The translations under genes and the position numbers were made by a program. A stretch of 64,000 bases of DNA from Chalciporus piperatus (Eukaryota > Basidiomycota > Agaricomycetes > Boletales > Boletaceae). The notes beneath the pieces were generated by a model. The model was given only the letters and a program-made list of their open reading frames with translations. It did not search any database and had not been told where the DNA came from. Location: assembly GCA_038093975.1 (NCBI GenBank), contig JBBPTG010000069.1, forward strand, positions 1-64,000. The letters are read 5' to 3'. Shown here piece after piece: positions 43,291 to 53,723 of the stretch; position 1 is the first letter of the stretch, and each line of letters starts with the position of its first letter.

Positions 43291-43744
43291 ATGTACTTCG
43301 TCAAGAGCTTTGTCATCTTCGCCGCAGTGGCCCTCGTGTCCGCTACACCTGCTGCCGACAGACGCGATGTATGTTGCATCAACTCCTAGTCGATGAGAGG
43401 AACGGATGCTTACCATACTTTCTCCTTAGGAGGGCGAACTCCTCGAGCGCCAAGCCGGGAACAACTGCCAAGACTACATCGGTAACTGCTTCCAGAACGG
43501 TAAACATACCTCTTCGGCGTATCGAACCCTCCATTAAAACGACTTCTCAACCACAGGTTGTGCGGGCACGTTTGCCCACCCAAGCGACACTATCGGAGTC
43601 TGCTCTGCGGGTACATATGCAGGTTGCCCCTGCGACAAGTGTGGCAGCGGCACTGGCTACGTTGGTAGCTGCACAGCCAACGGTTGCAACGGTGTCCAGG
43701 GCACTTGCACTGCTGGAACTTACCAGGGATGCCCTTGCAACTAA
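43291..43744 (+). CDS. Small secreted cysteine-rich protein
   Basis: Exons 43291-43368, 43430-43499 and 43557-43744 encode 111 aa. The signal peptide is MYFVKSFVIFAAVALVSA. A dibasic DRR site and a LLERQ site give possible Kex2 processing. The mature chain has 12 cysteines in about 70 residues. The motif C-[ST]-A-G-T-Y-x-G-C-P-C occurs twice (GVCSAGTYAGCPC and GTCTAGTYQGCPC), so the protein is an internal duplication. Small size, secretion and paired cysteines fit effector-like or antimicrobial-like secreted proteins of basidiomycetes; no activity can be assigned. Confidence 0.82.
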
Positions 43745-44936
43745 GGCTTGATCCCGTCTGCGGGTCTCTGCAGGCTGAGGTGCTCATGCCTATAATTGAG
43801 GTCATCGTGTATGCGACCATATCGATCAGTGGTTATTATTCCGTCTGCTATATGCTCACCAACCCGATTCGCTTACCTATCATCCAATTCAGTGTCTTTG
43901 TTTTGTTGTAACTTACTTTATGCCACTTGTGTGTGTCTTATCTGAAGTCTCATCCGGGCTCCATCAGAAACATCTCAAAGAGAACTGCGATTCTGAGAGT
44001 AGGTAGCACCACCCCAGAAGGAACTATATTATTGGCATCAGGGGATTGAGGTGCCACACCATGCAGACACATAGAGCTTAGCTGAGACGATCACCTCCTT
44101 CCTGCGCGGAGACCTCGAGCTTTTAAGGTCTTACATGATTAAACCGTGATCCTTCAGTGACGATGGTCCACGAGTCAGCCACATCGGGTTTGTAACCGGT
44201 TCGGTCCTCGGGATATGGGATCCGATCGATCATCGAACTCAACCTCATGATCACTTGTGACAAAGGGCACCCGAAGGTAAATTTTATGCGGGTTGATCGA
44301 AGGATACCAACCGAAAACTTATGGGCTAGTATCAGTGACTAATAGTATCAGTTCGTCCACGAATAGTGAGATACACACCGTTCTGTCCCCGGGTGATTGG
44401 AGAGAGGATGCAAGATTTCAATTTGTTGAGAGATGGCCATTATAAATCCATGCCTTGACACCAATGCGTGATCATGGCAAGTTATATCCCATTGATCGTT
44501 AGCCTCATTTATTCCACAAGTTGGTCAAGCGGCCGTATCATGATGTCTGGTGATGGGATCAACTGAACCGAGTGTGGGAATCTCGGCTTTGTTTTGATCG
44601 CGAGAAGTATGCAAAGGTGAGCTCAACTAAAATCATGTTATTCAATTCCCCCGACCCAGCTCAGCACGGCAATGCCCTGCTATTTCTCGTGCGGTAAAGT
44701 AATGAAAATTTTCTTTGAAAATTTTAATTGAGCGAGACTGAGTGCCCTTATGGATGCACACTCTGCGACTCCGCTTGTCGCAGACGTTATGTAAAAAGCT
44801 CCGCGAGGAGTCAGGCGGACTCTCAACGCCGAATCGTTGATGGCGAAATTGCGGCTTCAAAGTTCAAACAGGTTCAAATGTATGGAGCGGTATTCCGTGT
44901 GGTCAGCTGGTGTGGTGCTTAATTGCCCTGACAAAC
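43745..44936. other. Intergenic, no supported gene
   Basis: About 1.2 kb without a credible frame. The last 100 bp before 44982 are shared with the promoter of the second esterase. Confidence 0.4.
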
Positions 44937-44943
44937 ATATAAG
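44937..44943 (+). promoter_or_regulatory. TATA box of esterase 1
   Basis: ATATAAG lies 39 bp upstream of the ATG. The paralogue has CATTTAAG at the equivalent place (50529-50536). Sequence around it (GCGGTATTCCGTG, AAGAAGGTTTCT) is shared between both copies. Confidence 0.5.
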
Positions 44944-44981
44944 AAGGTTTCTCGACGGTCTTTGAACCATCGTTGAGGAAG

Positions 44982-47335
44982 ATGGCTGGTAGATCCTCAT
45001 TCCCCAAAAGTTTCGCTGCTCGTTTGAGCGTCCTTCTCTTCCTCGCAACCTTCCAGTGCGCTGCTCAATCCTTCCAAACTGATGTTGTCATCGTTTCAAA
45101 CAATGACCTCAACCCCTCGAACCCTAACCGGGCCAGTGCGTTGCTGCTGAAGTCACCTATGACTTGCAAAGAAGCACAAAAGACCTGCAGCGATCTTCAA
45201 GAGAGCTTGCTTCCAGCACCTAGTAGCATTGGCCTTACCGCTGCAAACCTTACCAGCGTCCTTACGTCGAGCAGGCATGGCGCCGCCTTGCCGCCCTCAC
45301 AACATCTGTGGATCGCTGGAGACTGTGGGTGCCAAAGTGATACGAATGTACACCAGTGCTAAATTGCATCTTTGTAGCCGGTTGTACTGTTTTCTCTCTC
45401 AGTCCTCCTTCACCCTATGATCCCTCATTCTCTCCGGACCTTTCTGCCGATTTACCAGCACTCTGTACGAATTCTGCTCCTTTCACTCGCTCTAATGTGA
45501 CGAGCTACGACACTACCCGTCAAATTGATGTATCCACGCCAACCGCTGGTATACTTCGCGGGTTCCGTGATAAGTTCACGTGGAGGTTCCTGGGTATCAA
45601 ATATGCTGGCTCGACTGCCGGGACCAATCGATTCCAGGCTCCGATCCCTCTTCAAGTCTCTTCGCACGCCGTTCGCGATGCTACCGAGTATGGTCCTTTG
45701 TGTGCTCAGGTGAGTTCCTTGATTGAGGTCAACTCTGTTATCCAACGGTGTCGTAGGCTCCCGACGCCGACAACGGCGGTGTCCTCTACACGGAAGAGGA
45801 CTGTCTTCAACTGAATGTGTACTCCCCCGTTGCCATAGGCCAGGAGAGCACCGGTACCGCCCCCAGACTCCCTGTCATGTTTTTCAGTATGCTTGTTCGT
45901 CTTGCACAGTGGTTATTCGTGCTAATATTCCTGTAGTCCATGGTGGAGGACTCAACACCGGTGACAGTGGACCGTTCCCATTCAACATGACAACATCTGG
46001 TTATACTGGTCCCTCCATATCTAACATCTATGACGGGACCAACCTTGTGTCTTATGGCGGTGTGGTCTTGGTCACCATTAACTACCGCCTGACTGGGATG
46101 GGCTGGTTCAACGCGTCGAACGCTGCTCTCAAGGACGCTCTGCTCGCGCTTCATTGGGTTCAGGACAACATTGAGTCATTTGGCGGTGATGTATGTGTCT
46201 CCTTCCCCTCGTTCTTTCTGTCGATCATGCTGACGTTGTGGGGGTAGCCAACCAGAGTGGTCATTTACGGCGAATCTGCAGGAGGGACGATGACCAGATA
46301 CCTTCTTGGCACAAATCCCGCTTATACTGAGGGCCTTTTCAGTGAGTATTATCTTTTAATCTAAGAAATTATGTACGGACATGACATTCATTCCTAGGTG
46401 CCGCTATCCTTGAGTCCGATTTTGGCACCAGCAACCCCTTCTACTCTCCTGCCCTCGCTCGTAACGCATCCCTCGTCATCGCCCAGTATCTTGGATGTGC
46501 ATCCAATACCTCCACCGTCCTGACCGAGGAGGACGTCCTGTGTGTTCAGCAGCAACCTGCAGGAAATATTGTCATGGCATCCTTCAACCTTGGCTCATCT
46601 TGGGACATCGTCGTCGATGGAGATTATGTGCTTAACGACATCGAGGGGAGCATCAAGGACGGCGTCTATGCCCGAGTGCCGACTATCTGGTCGACGAACG
46701 AGTGCGAGTTTTGCTACTTCCTCCCGCCGACACTCGCACCCGATTCCCCGCCTTCCTCGTACCCTGCCGAACTTGCACTCGCCTTCAATCAGACGCAGGT
46801 CTCTATGATCTTGAATCAGACGACACTATACCCCTATGACACTGCGCCGTCCCAGGACGGCATCTCCGGGGCTGTCCTGACGCTTGGGCGACTTATCACG
46901 GACTACTATGTCCGCTGCCCATCGAACTACCTTGCCTCACTCGAGACGAACACCACCAACCCCGGAAACGCATACAAGATCCTCTGGGCTGTTGGCCTTG
47001 GTAGCCCACTGACACCCAATCCAGAAACCTGTACAGGCCAAGTGTGCCATGCGGACGAACTTTACTATGTCTTCGCGACGGCGGAGACAGACAACCTTTA
47101 CCAACCACTCACTCCGCAACAGGTGGCGACGACGCAAGAAACAGTCAAGCGATGGAGCGAATTTGCTTGGTCTGGGAACCCCAATTACGAAGGTGCCACG
47201 GTGGAGTGGGCGCCGTACACGGGGAACAATGAGTATATCATGAACGTGACGGATACTATTCAGCCGTACGGTGTCGCTCAATGCGATTTCATCGAGAGTC
47301 AGCTCGGGCTTGTTTTTGGTAACGGCGTGTATTAA
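44982..47335 (+). CDS. Secreted type-B carboxylesterase, copy 1
   Basis: Six exons: 44982-45328, 45403-45709, 45757-45886, 45937-46190, 46248-46341, 46398-47335 (689 aa). Signal peptide MAGRSSFPKSFAARLSVLLFLATFQCAA. An N-terminal extension of about 115 residues precedes the alpha/beta-hydrolase fold. Carboxylesterase family B signatures are FLGIKYA, EDCLQLNVYSP, the oxyanion FIHGGG, GESAGGT with the nucleophile Ser, and CHADELYYVF with the catalytic His. Many N-glycosylation sites. It probably hydrolyses lipid or carotenoid-type esters outside the cell; the substrate is not shown by sequence. It looks intact. Tandem with copy 2. Confidence 0.92.
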
Positions 47336-47984
47336 CCTTGATCTGTCCGTGGATTTCTTGGGTACCACGATGAATTGCATATGGAAAGATGACTGGAGTG
47401 TGTGTATATTGCTGGACTGAGTGGCCAGGTTTGCTTTTCATTACCTGAATTCAAAACGGTAGACTGTTTTTGACTGTGCTCCACTCACATTTCGGTTTAC
47501 CTTGGTTTATGAGACCAACAAATGGAGCCACTGGGAGGCAACATTTGATACCTCGTGATGCAATCCTGCTCGTTTATTGTAAGTTATCTTTAGTGTTGTC
47601 CGAAGGTTCAATCCAGCCCTAGACATCCTATTCGTGATTTCAACCTGAACACAGTGTGTGAGGTTATTTGCGTGTCTCCGTTTTTAAGATTCTGGGGGAA
47701 TTGTTGAAGCCCACCTGTTCGCATATGATATATGATATCGCAAACACTTCTCCGAGTCAGGCGAGGCAATGGGGTCAACGAAGTAGTTTTCGTGGTGTGT
47801 AATGAGAATTCGGGACCAGCCTGAGGGATACTAATATAAAATAGTATAGTACGTATATCGGATCCCGATCTCGTCCAATGGTATGAAGCATACTCTCAAA
47901 TACTTGAAAGAAGCCTGAGGAGCCTGGCCTTACAAAGCTTCACCTTCAACTCGTCGAGCCCATCGAACTTCGGGACCACTTCCA
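47336..47984. other. Intergenic after esterase 1
   Basis: 3' flank with no supported gene. The first 60 bp, to about 47395, resemble the flank of copy 2. Confidence 0.4.
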
Positions 47985-48570
47985 TCAACTCCGACCTAAC
48001 AGGAACCTTTCCGTCTTCACTCCTCTCGCCGCATCCTCAACCGTCTCCCTCCACTCGGAGCTCTCAATATCCTCGTCTCCCATCTTCTCGCAGAAGCCGG
48101 CATCAATATTGTTGTAGATCCAATGAATAGTGACCTCAGTGATCTTCATGGTGTGTCGATGCAGAGCACCACGAAACTGACTTGGGGATCCTTTTCTCGT
48201 GAAAAGTTCTCGAGTTCGCGCCCAGCATCCGGTAGGAACACACTTGAGAAGGCAAACAGGTACGGGGCCCTGCTCCGACGCTTCGTTCAGTCCCCGTGTG
48301 TCCCAAATGCAATAACTGATCCCCCGTTCCGGGTCGACGTCGTCATCACATGGCATTGTTCGGGTCGTACATGGTCTGCCATTGTTGTTCGTTGCAGCAC
48401 CTGCTTCGACTTTGAGCAGATTGACTACTCTTCCCAACCTCGGTCATGCCGACAAGGGCAACTAAATTTCCTCGATAAAAGATACATATTCTGTCCCCGC
48501 GAGAAGGACATCGGACGTCACTGCGAATGGAGGAAATTACGAAGTGAGATCGTCGACTCACCCCCATTTT
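47985..48570 (-). pseudogene. P-loop GTPase remnant
   Basis: VALVGMTEVGKS near 48460-48425 matches the Walker A/G1 pattern GxxxxGKS. Straight after it the frame shifts by two bases, and the sense resumes as VNLLKVEAGAATNNNGRPCTT, then CIWDTRGLNEASEQGPVP, whose DTRG is the G3 (DxxG) motif. This order is that of the AIG1-like or G-domain GTPases common in Agaricomycetes. The C-terminal part is short and lacks a clear G4 motif. The frameshift within the nucleotide site marks it as dead. Confidence 0.6.
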
Positions 48571-49117
48571 AGCCGCTTCGTGAAGACTGCTGAACGCAGA
48601 TGACGAGGACGTTGAATGTAGTAGAGGTGTTATGGAGGGGACACTGACATGACGTCACAAGCGCGGGGGATCAAGTTCAACTAGTTCCTGGACCCGAAAG
48701 TGGTCCAGGTCTCACTTTCAAAATTGTGCGTCCACTGATGGGATGTCGGTCCGGATTACCGTCTTTGTCAGCGACGAAACCCCTTTTTCAAAGCTTGTAT
48801 TCTGTTGCTCCACAGCTCTCCTCTCCCTCCATCGTGTTGACTAGGACTGTTGTTGCCTTCATCTCACTGTTTGCTCCGTATCCTGACCGTCCATGAGTTG
48901 CCCTTCGTGATTTTGTCTGTGTGATCTGACATAGGTACTACCACTGACTGTGTTCAGCATCATAGTAATTACAGTAATTACTTGGATGATTCCAGCCTGC
49001 CAGAGACCTGGCGAACAATAAAATGTAAATGTGACAAAATTTAGATGCCCCCCATGGCCCCATTCATTGTTACAGTTGCAACGAGGGCATGTTGAACTGC
49101 GAGTCTGGCGGCGGGTC
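48571..49117. other. Intergenic, no supported gene
   Basis: No coding or repeat structure recognised. Confidence 0.4.
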
Positions 49118-49490
49118 CAGGGTTGCCCGGAGGGCCGTTGAATGTCAAATATAGTCCAATCCGTGCCTATCCGCTCCTTTCCGCTTCCGGATAGCCCCTA
49201 TCCGGAACCAGATACTTCCGGATGCATTCCGTGTTTAATCCGACGTTTCCGATGCCCGGAACGCACGGAAACATCTCCGGATTCGTTGGAACGGATCCCT
49301 TTTACATTCGTATGTTCTCCTATATGTCATTCACTTGTCTATTCCCTTTCGTGACATCTCTGTTCACCATTCACCCTTTCTATTCTTATCCATGTCAAGT
49401 CCTTGACATTCCTTGATCCTTTTGCACCCGGAATCGGTCATTCCGGACCGGAATCACGTCGGATCGTTCCGAGCACATCTCCACCCATTT
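49118..49490. repeat. Possible hAT end with TTCCGG-rich subterminal repeats
   Basis: CAGGGTTGCCCGG at 49118-49130 resembles a hAT terminal repeat (CAGGG start). The next 350 bp hold at least eight variants of TTCCGGAT, TATCCGG and CCGGAA in both orientations. No matching right end was found, so the element is truncated or the call is wrong. Confidence 0.35.
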
Positions 49491-49525
49491 ACTTAAACTC
49501 CTCGTCTCACTTCCAGAGCGCCTCA

Positions 49526-49660
49526 GTCGTTTCCGCCTCTCTTAGGCATCGGCTGAGGTGAGTATTTACTTTCTTTACTTAGTTCCTTTACTTATTTGAG
49601 TTGTACCTAGTTCGTTTAGGTGAATATAGTCGTTTCCGCCTCTCTTAGGCATCGGCTGAG
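49526..49660 (+). repeat. 32-bp direct repeat
   Basis: A perfect 32-bp word beginning GTCGTTTCCGCC occurs at 49526-49557 and again at 49629-49660 (103-bp period). The spacer is rich in TTTACTTA-type words. No gene. Confidence 0.7.
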
Positions 49661-50528
49661 TTCGTTTAGTTTTCACAACTAGGTGACTTGAGCACCTGTG
49701 ATTGAACTTCTGGCGGGCAGTGGCATATGGCCTAGCTTACCTCATTCAACGAGACCTTTACTGTGCAGTAGATTGATTGACGTCTGGCCCACTGGCAATG
49801 GAGACAGCAGAATCCGTGGTCAGGAACGGAAGCCCCTGAATCACCAATCGAAGAAGCTATAATAGTCCTGGCAGGGACATGAACGAAACTTCATGTTAGT
49901 TGGTGAGTGTGGACAATCATTTAAAAATCGTTGAATGGATGACACTAAGTCCTACTAGGTCCCCGCGAGGCTCATCAATTCCGCGCACTTCAGACCAAGG
50001 AGCCTCACTGTGCTTGCCAGAGTTAGGTGCTCGCCGGTTCACAGGAACACGAGGCGACCGCACTCCTTAAGATAGATTACAGCTAGCTGCAAAACGCTTG
50101 GCCGATTTTTCGGCCCTTCGACATGTCAGTCCGGCCGGAGGCCAAAGTTCGAGTCTCAGATTTGCGCCTTCAAGTTGTTGGTTGATTTCAACTCTCACAG
50201 GGGCCCGGGTGAAGTCATTGGTGATCTTTACCCATTTCCCACAGTGCAGGAGGTTCCCCTGATGCTAAGTTTGTGCTAAGTAGTGATTTTTTCCTTAGAA
50301 ACTCGACGTGAAGATGGATGCACACTCCGCGACCCGCGTCTCCGCGTCTCCGCTTCCCCGCGACTCCCCTTCTCAAGATCTCATGCTTTTCTTTAAACAG
50401 GCAAGGGGAGCGCATCTGATATCGTAAGGCTGACTCGTTGCTGGGAATCGTGACTAAATTGCGGTCAAACCTATGAAGCGGTATTCCGTGAGATCAGCCG
50501 GTGCGGATGTCTCAATTGTCCTGACAGA
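49661..50528. other. Intergenic before esterase 2
   Basis: No gene supported. The duplicated promoter begins at about 50475. Confidence 0.4.
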
Positions 50529-50536
50529 CATTTAAG
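50529..50536 (+). promoter_or_regulatory. TATA-like box of esterase 2
   Basis: CATTTAAG sits in the same position as CATATAAG in copy 1. It is a weaker match to the TATA consensus. Confidence 0.4.
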
Positions 50537-50581
50537 AAGGTTTCTAGACAGTCCTTGAGGGCTTGCCCCTCGTCGAGGAAG

Positions 50582-52923
50582 ATGGCTGGTAGTTCGCCAT
50601 TCCCCAAAAGTTTCGCCGCTCGTTTGAGCGTCCTTCTCTTCCTCACAACATTCTGCGCTGCTCAATCCTTCCAAACTGATGTTGTCATCGTTTCAAACAA
50701 TGACCTCAACCCCTCGAACCCTAACCGGGCCAGTGCGTTGCTGCTGAAGTCACCTATGACTTGCAAAGAAGCACAAAAGACCTGCAGCGATCTTCAAGAG
50801 AGCTTGCTTCCAGCACCTAGTAGCATTGGCCTTACCGCTGCAAACCTTACCAGCGTCCTTACGTCGAGCAGGCATGGCGCCGCCTTGCCGCCCTCGCAAC
50901 ATCTGTGGATCGCTGGAGACTGTGGGTACTGAAGTGATATGAATGTACACTAATGCTAAATTGCATCTTTGTAGCCGGTTGTACTGTTTTCTCTCTCAGT
51001 CCTCCTTCACCCTATGATCCCTCATTCTCTCCGGACCTTTCTGCCGATTTACCAGCACTCTGTACGAATTCTGCTCCTTTCACTCGCTCTAATGTGACGA
51101 GCTACGACACTACCCGTCAAATTGATGTATCCACGCCAACCGCTGGTATACTTCGCGGGTTCCGTGACAAGTTCACGTGGAGGTTCCTGGGTATCAAATA
51201 TGCTCGCTCGCCTGCCGGGACCAATCGATTCCAGTCTCCGATCCCTCTTCAAGTCTCTCCGCACACCGTGCGCGATGCTACCGAGTATGGTCCTTTGTGT
51301 GCCCAGGTGAGTCCCTCACTTGGGGCTAACTCTGTTATCTAACAATATCGTAGCCTCCCGACCCTGACAACGGTCATCTCCTCTACACGGAAGAGGACTG
51401 TCTTCAATTGAATGTGTACTCCCCTGTCGCGACAGACCAGGAGAGCACCGGTACCGCCCCCAGACTGCCTGTCATGTTTTTCTGTATGTTCAGCTTGAAA
51501 AGTGGTTCTTCGTACTAACATTTCTGTAGTCCATGGTGGAGGATTCAACACTGGTGACAGTGGACCGGTGCCATTCAACATGACAACATCTGGATATGCT
51601 GGTCCCTCCAAAGCTAACATCTATGACGGGACCAACCTTGTGTCTTATGGCGGTGTGGTCTTGGTCACCATTAACTACCGCCTGACTGGAATGGGCTGGT
51701 TCAACGCGTCGAACGCTGCTCTCAAGGACGCTCTGCTCGCGCTTCATTGGGTTCAGGACAACATTGAGTCATTTGGCGGTGATGTATGTGTCTCCTTCCC
51801 CTCGTTCTTTCTGTCGATCATGCTGACGTTGTGGGGGTAGCCGACCAGAGTGGTCATTTACGGCGAATCTGCAGGAGGGTCGATGACTAGGTACCTTCTT
51901 GGCACAAATCCCGCTTATACTGAGGGCCTTTTCAGTGAGTATTATCTTTTAATTTAAGAGAATGTGTACGAACGTTCATTCCTAGGTGCCGCTATCCTTG
52001 AGTCCGATTCTGGCATCAACAACCCCTTCTACTCTCCCGCCCTCGCTCTTAACACATCCCTCGTCGTCGCCAAGTATCTTGGATGTGCATCCAATACATC
52101 CACCGTCCTGACCGAGGAGGACGTCCTGTGTGTTCAGCAGCAACCTGCAGAAGACATCGTCATGGCATCCTACAACCTCGGCTTATCTTGGGACATCGTC
52201 GTTGATGGTGACTATGTGCTTAACGACATCGTGGGGAGCATCAAGGACGGCGTCTATGCCCGAGTGCCGACTATCTGGTCGACGAACGAATGCGAGTTTT
52301 GCTACTTCCTCCCGCCGACGCTCGCACCCGATTCCCCGCCTTCCTCTTACCCTGCCGAACTTCCGCTCACCTTCAACGAGACGCAGATCTCTAAGATCTT
52401 GAATCAGACAACACTGTACCCGTATGAAACTGCGCCATCCCAGGGCGGCATCTCCGGGGCTGTCCTGACGCTTGGGAGACTTCTCACAGACTACTACATC
52501 CGCTGTCCAGCAAACTACCTCGCCTCACTCGAGACGAACACGACCAACCCCGGAAACGCATACAAGCTCTTCTTCGCTGTTGGCCTTGGCAACCCAACGA
52601 CGCCCAACCCAAACACCTGTCCAGGCCAAGTATGCCACGGCGACGAACTCTACTATGCGTTCGCGACGGCGGAGACAGACAACCTTTACCAACCACTCAC
52701 CTCACAACAGGTGGCGACGACGCAAGAAACAATCAAGCGATGGACCGAACTTGCTTGGTCTGGGAACCCCAATTACGAAGGTGCCACGGTGGAGTGGGCG
52801 CCGTACACGGGGAACAACGAGTACATCATGAACGTGACGGATACTATTCAGCCGTACGGTGTCGCTCAATGCGATTTCATCGAGAGTCAGCTCGGGCTTG
52901 TCTTTGGTGATGGCGTGTATTAA
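50582..52923 (+). CDS. Secreted type-B carboxylesterase, copy 2
   Basis: Six exons: 50582-50925, 51000-51306, 51354-51483, 51530-51783, 51841-51934, 51986-52923 (688 aa). Exon lengths equal those of copy 1 except for one codon missing in the signal peptide. Nucleophile motif GESAGGS, oxyanion FFHGGG, and catalytic His in CHGDELYYAF. It differs from copy 1 by scattered substitutions, more in the last exon. Both copies keep all catalytic residues. It arose by tandem duplication that included promoter and 3' flank. Confidence 0.92.
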
Positions 52924-53723
52924 CCTTGATCTGTCCGCGGATCTCTTGGGTACCACGCTGAATTGCATATGGTCAGATGACTGTCAATGGAGCGTGTGTG
53001 TGTATGTCAATACCATGTATATCAGAATCGAGAAATTGTGCTACCGATGCTCAGAACTCTTCGTTCACATCATCAATCGTGAGATACAAGAGTCAATTCT
53101 AAAAGCAAAGAATTCCTCCAGTCTAAGATTTTTTCAAGAAAAAAAAACAAAGTAAATTGAAGGGTATGTATTACTAGACATATTTACCGAGTCCTCCCGA
53201 ACTCGGTCTGCCAGCAAACCTGTTCGGAGAACCAGCACGAGAAAACTGTAAATCAGAGAAAACAGGCAGTACAAAACGTTGAAGAACACACGCCTCAGCA
53301 GTACATACGCGAAACAGCTCCCGACAGATCAGGACCGTACCGCAACCGAAACAGACGGAAGGGGCGGAACCCGCCTGATTGCAACAAGAGAAGGAAAAGA
53401 AGTGGGAAAAGCACAAAAATTAGCAAGCGAAGAAGGAAAAAGAATGGAACAATAAATGGTATATACATGCAACTCTGAATCTTTATGATTGCAGACAGAA
53501 TTAGGACATGCAAAACGTTCGGAATGGAAAGGCGACGAGACTTGAAAACTCATTCGGAGTCGTCAAGGTGATTCTAAAAGCGTTGCGAATGAGGTAGGTT
53601 GCATGAAGGACTCGACGATTCTCTGGCGCTGCTCGTAAGGTGGACTTAACCAAGTCAGAAGACCGACATGAGCGTCGTTGCGAGAATGGTAGCAACAAAA
53701 ACTTACCTCGCGCAGATGATTTT
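52924..53723. other. Intergenic between convergent genes
   Basis: 3' flanks of esterase 2 and the SH3 gene. No further gene supported. Confidence 0.4.
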
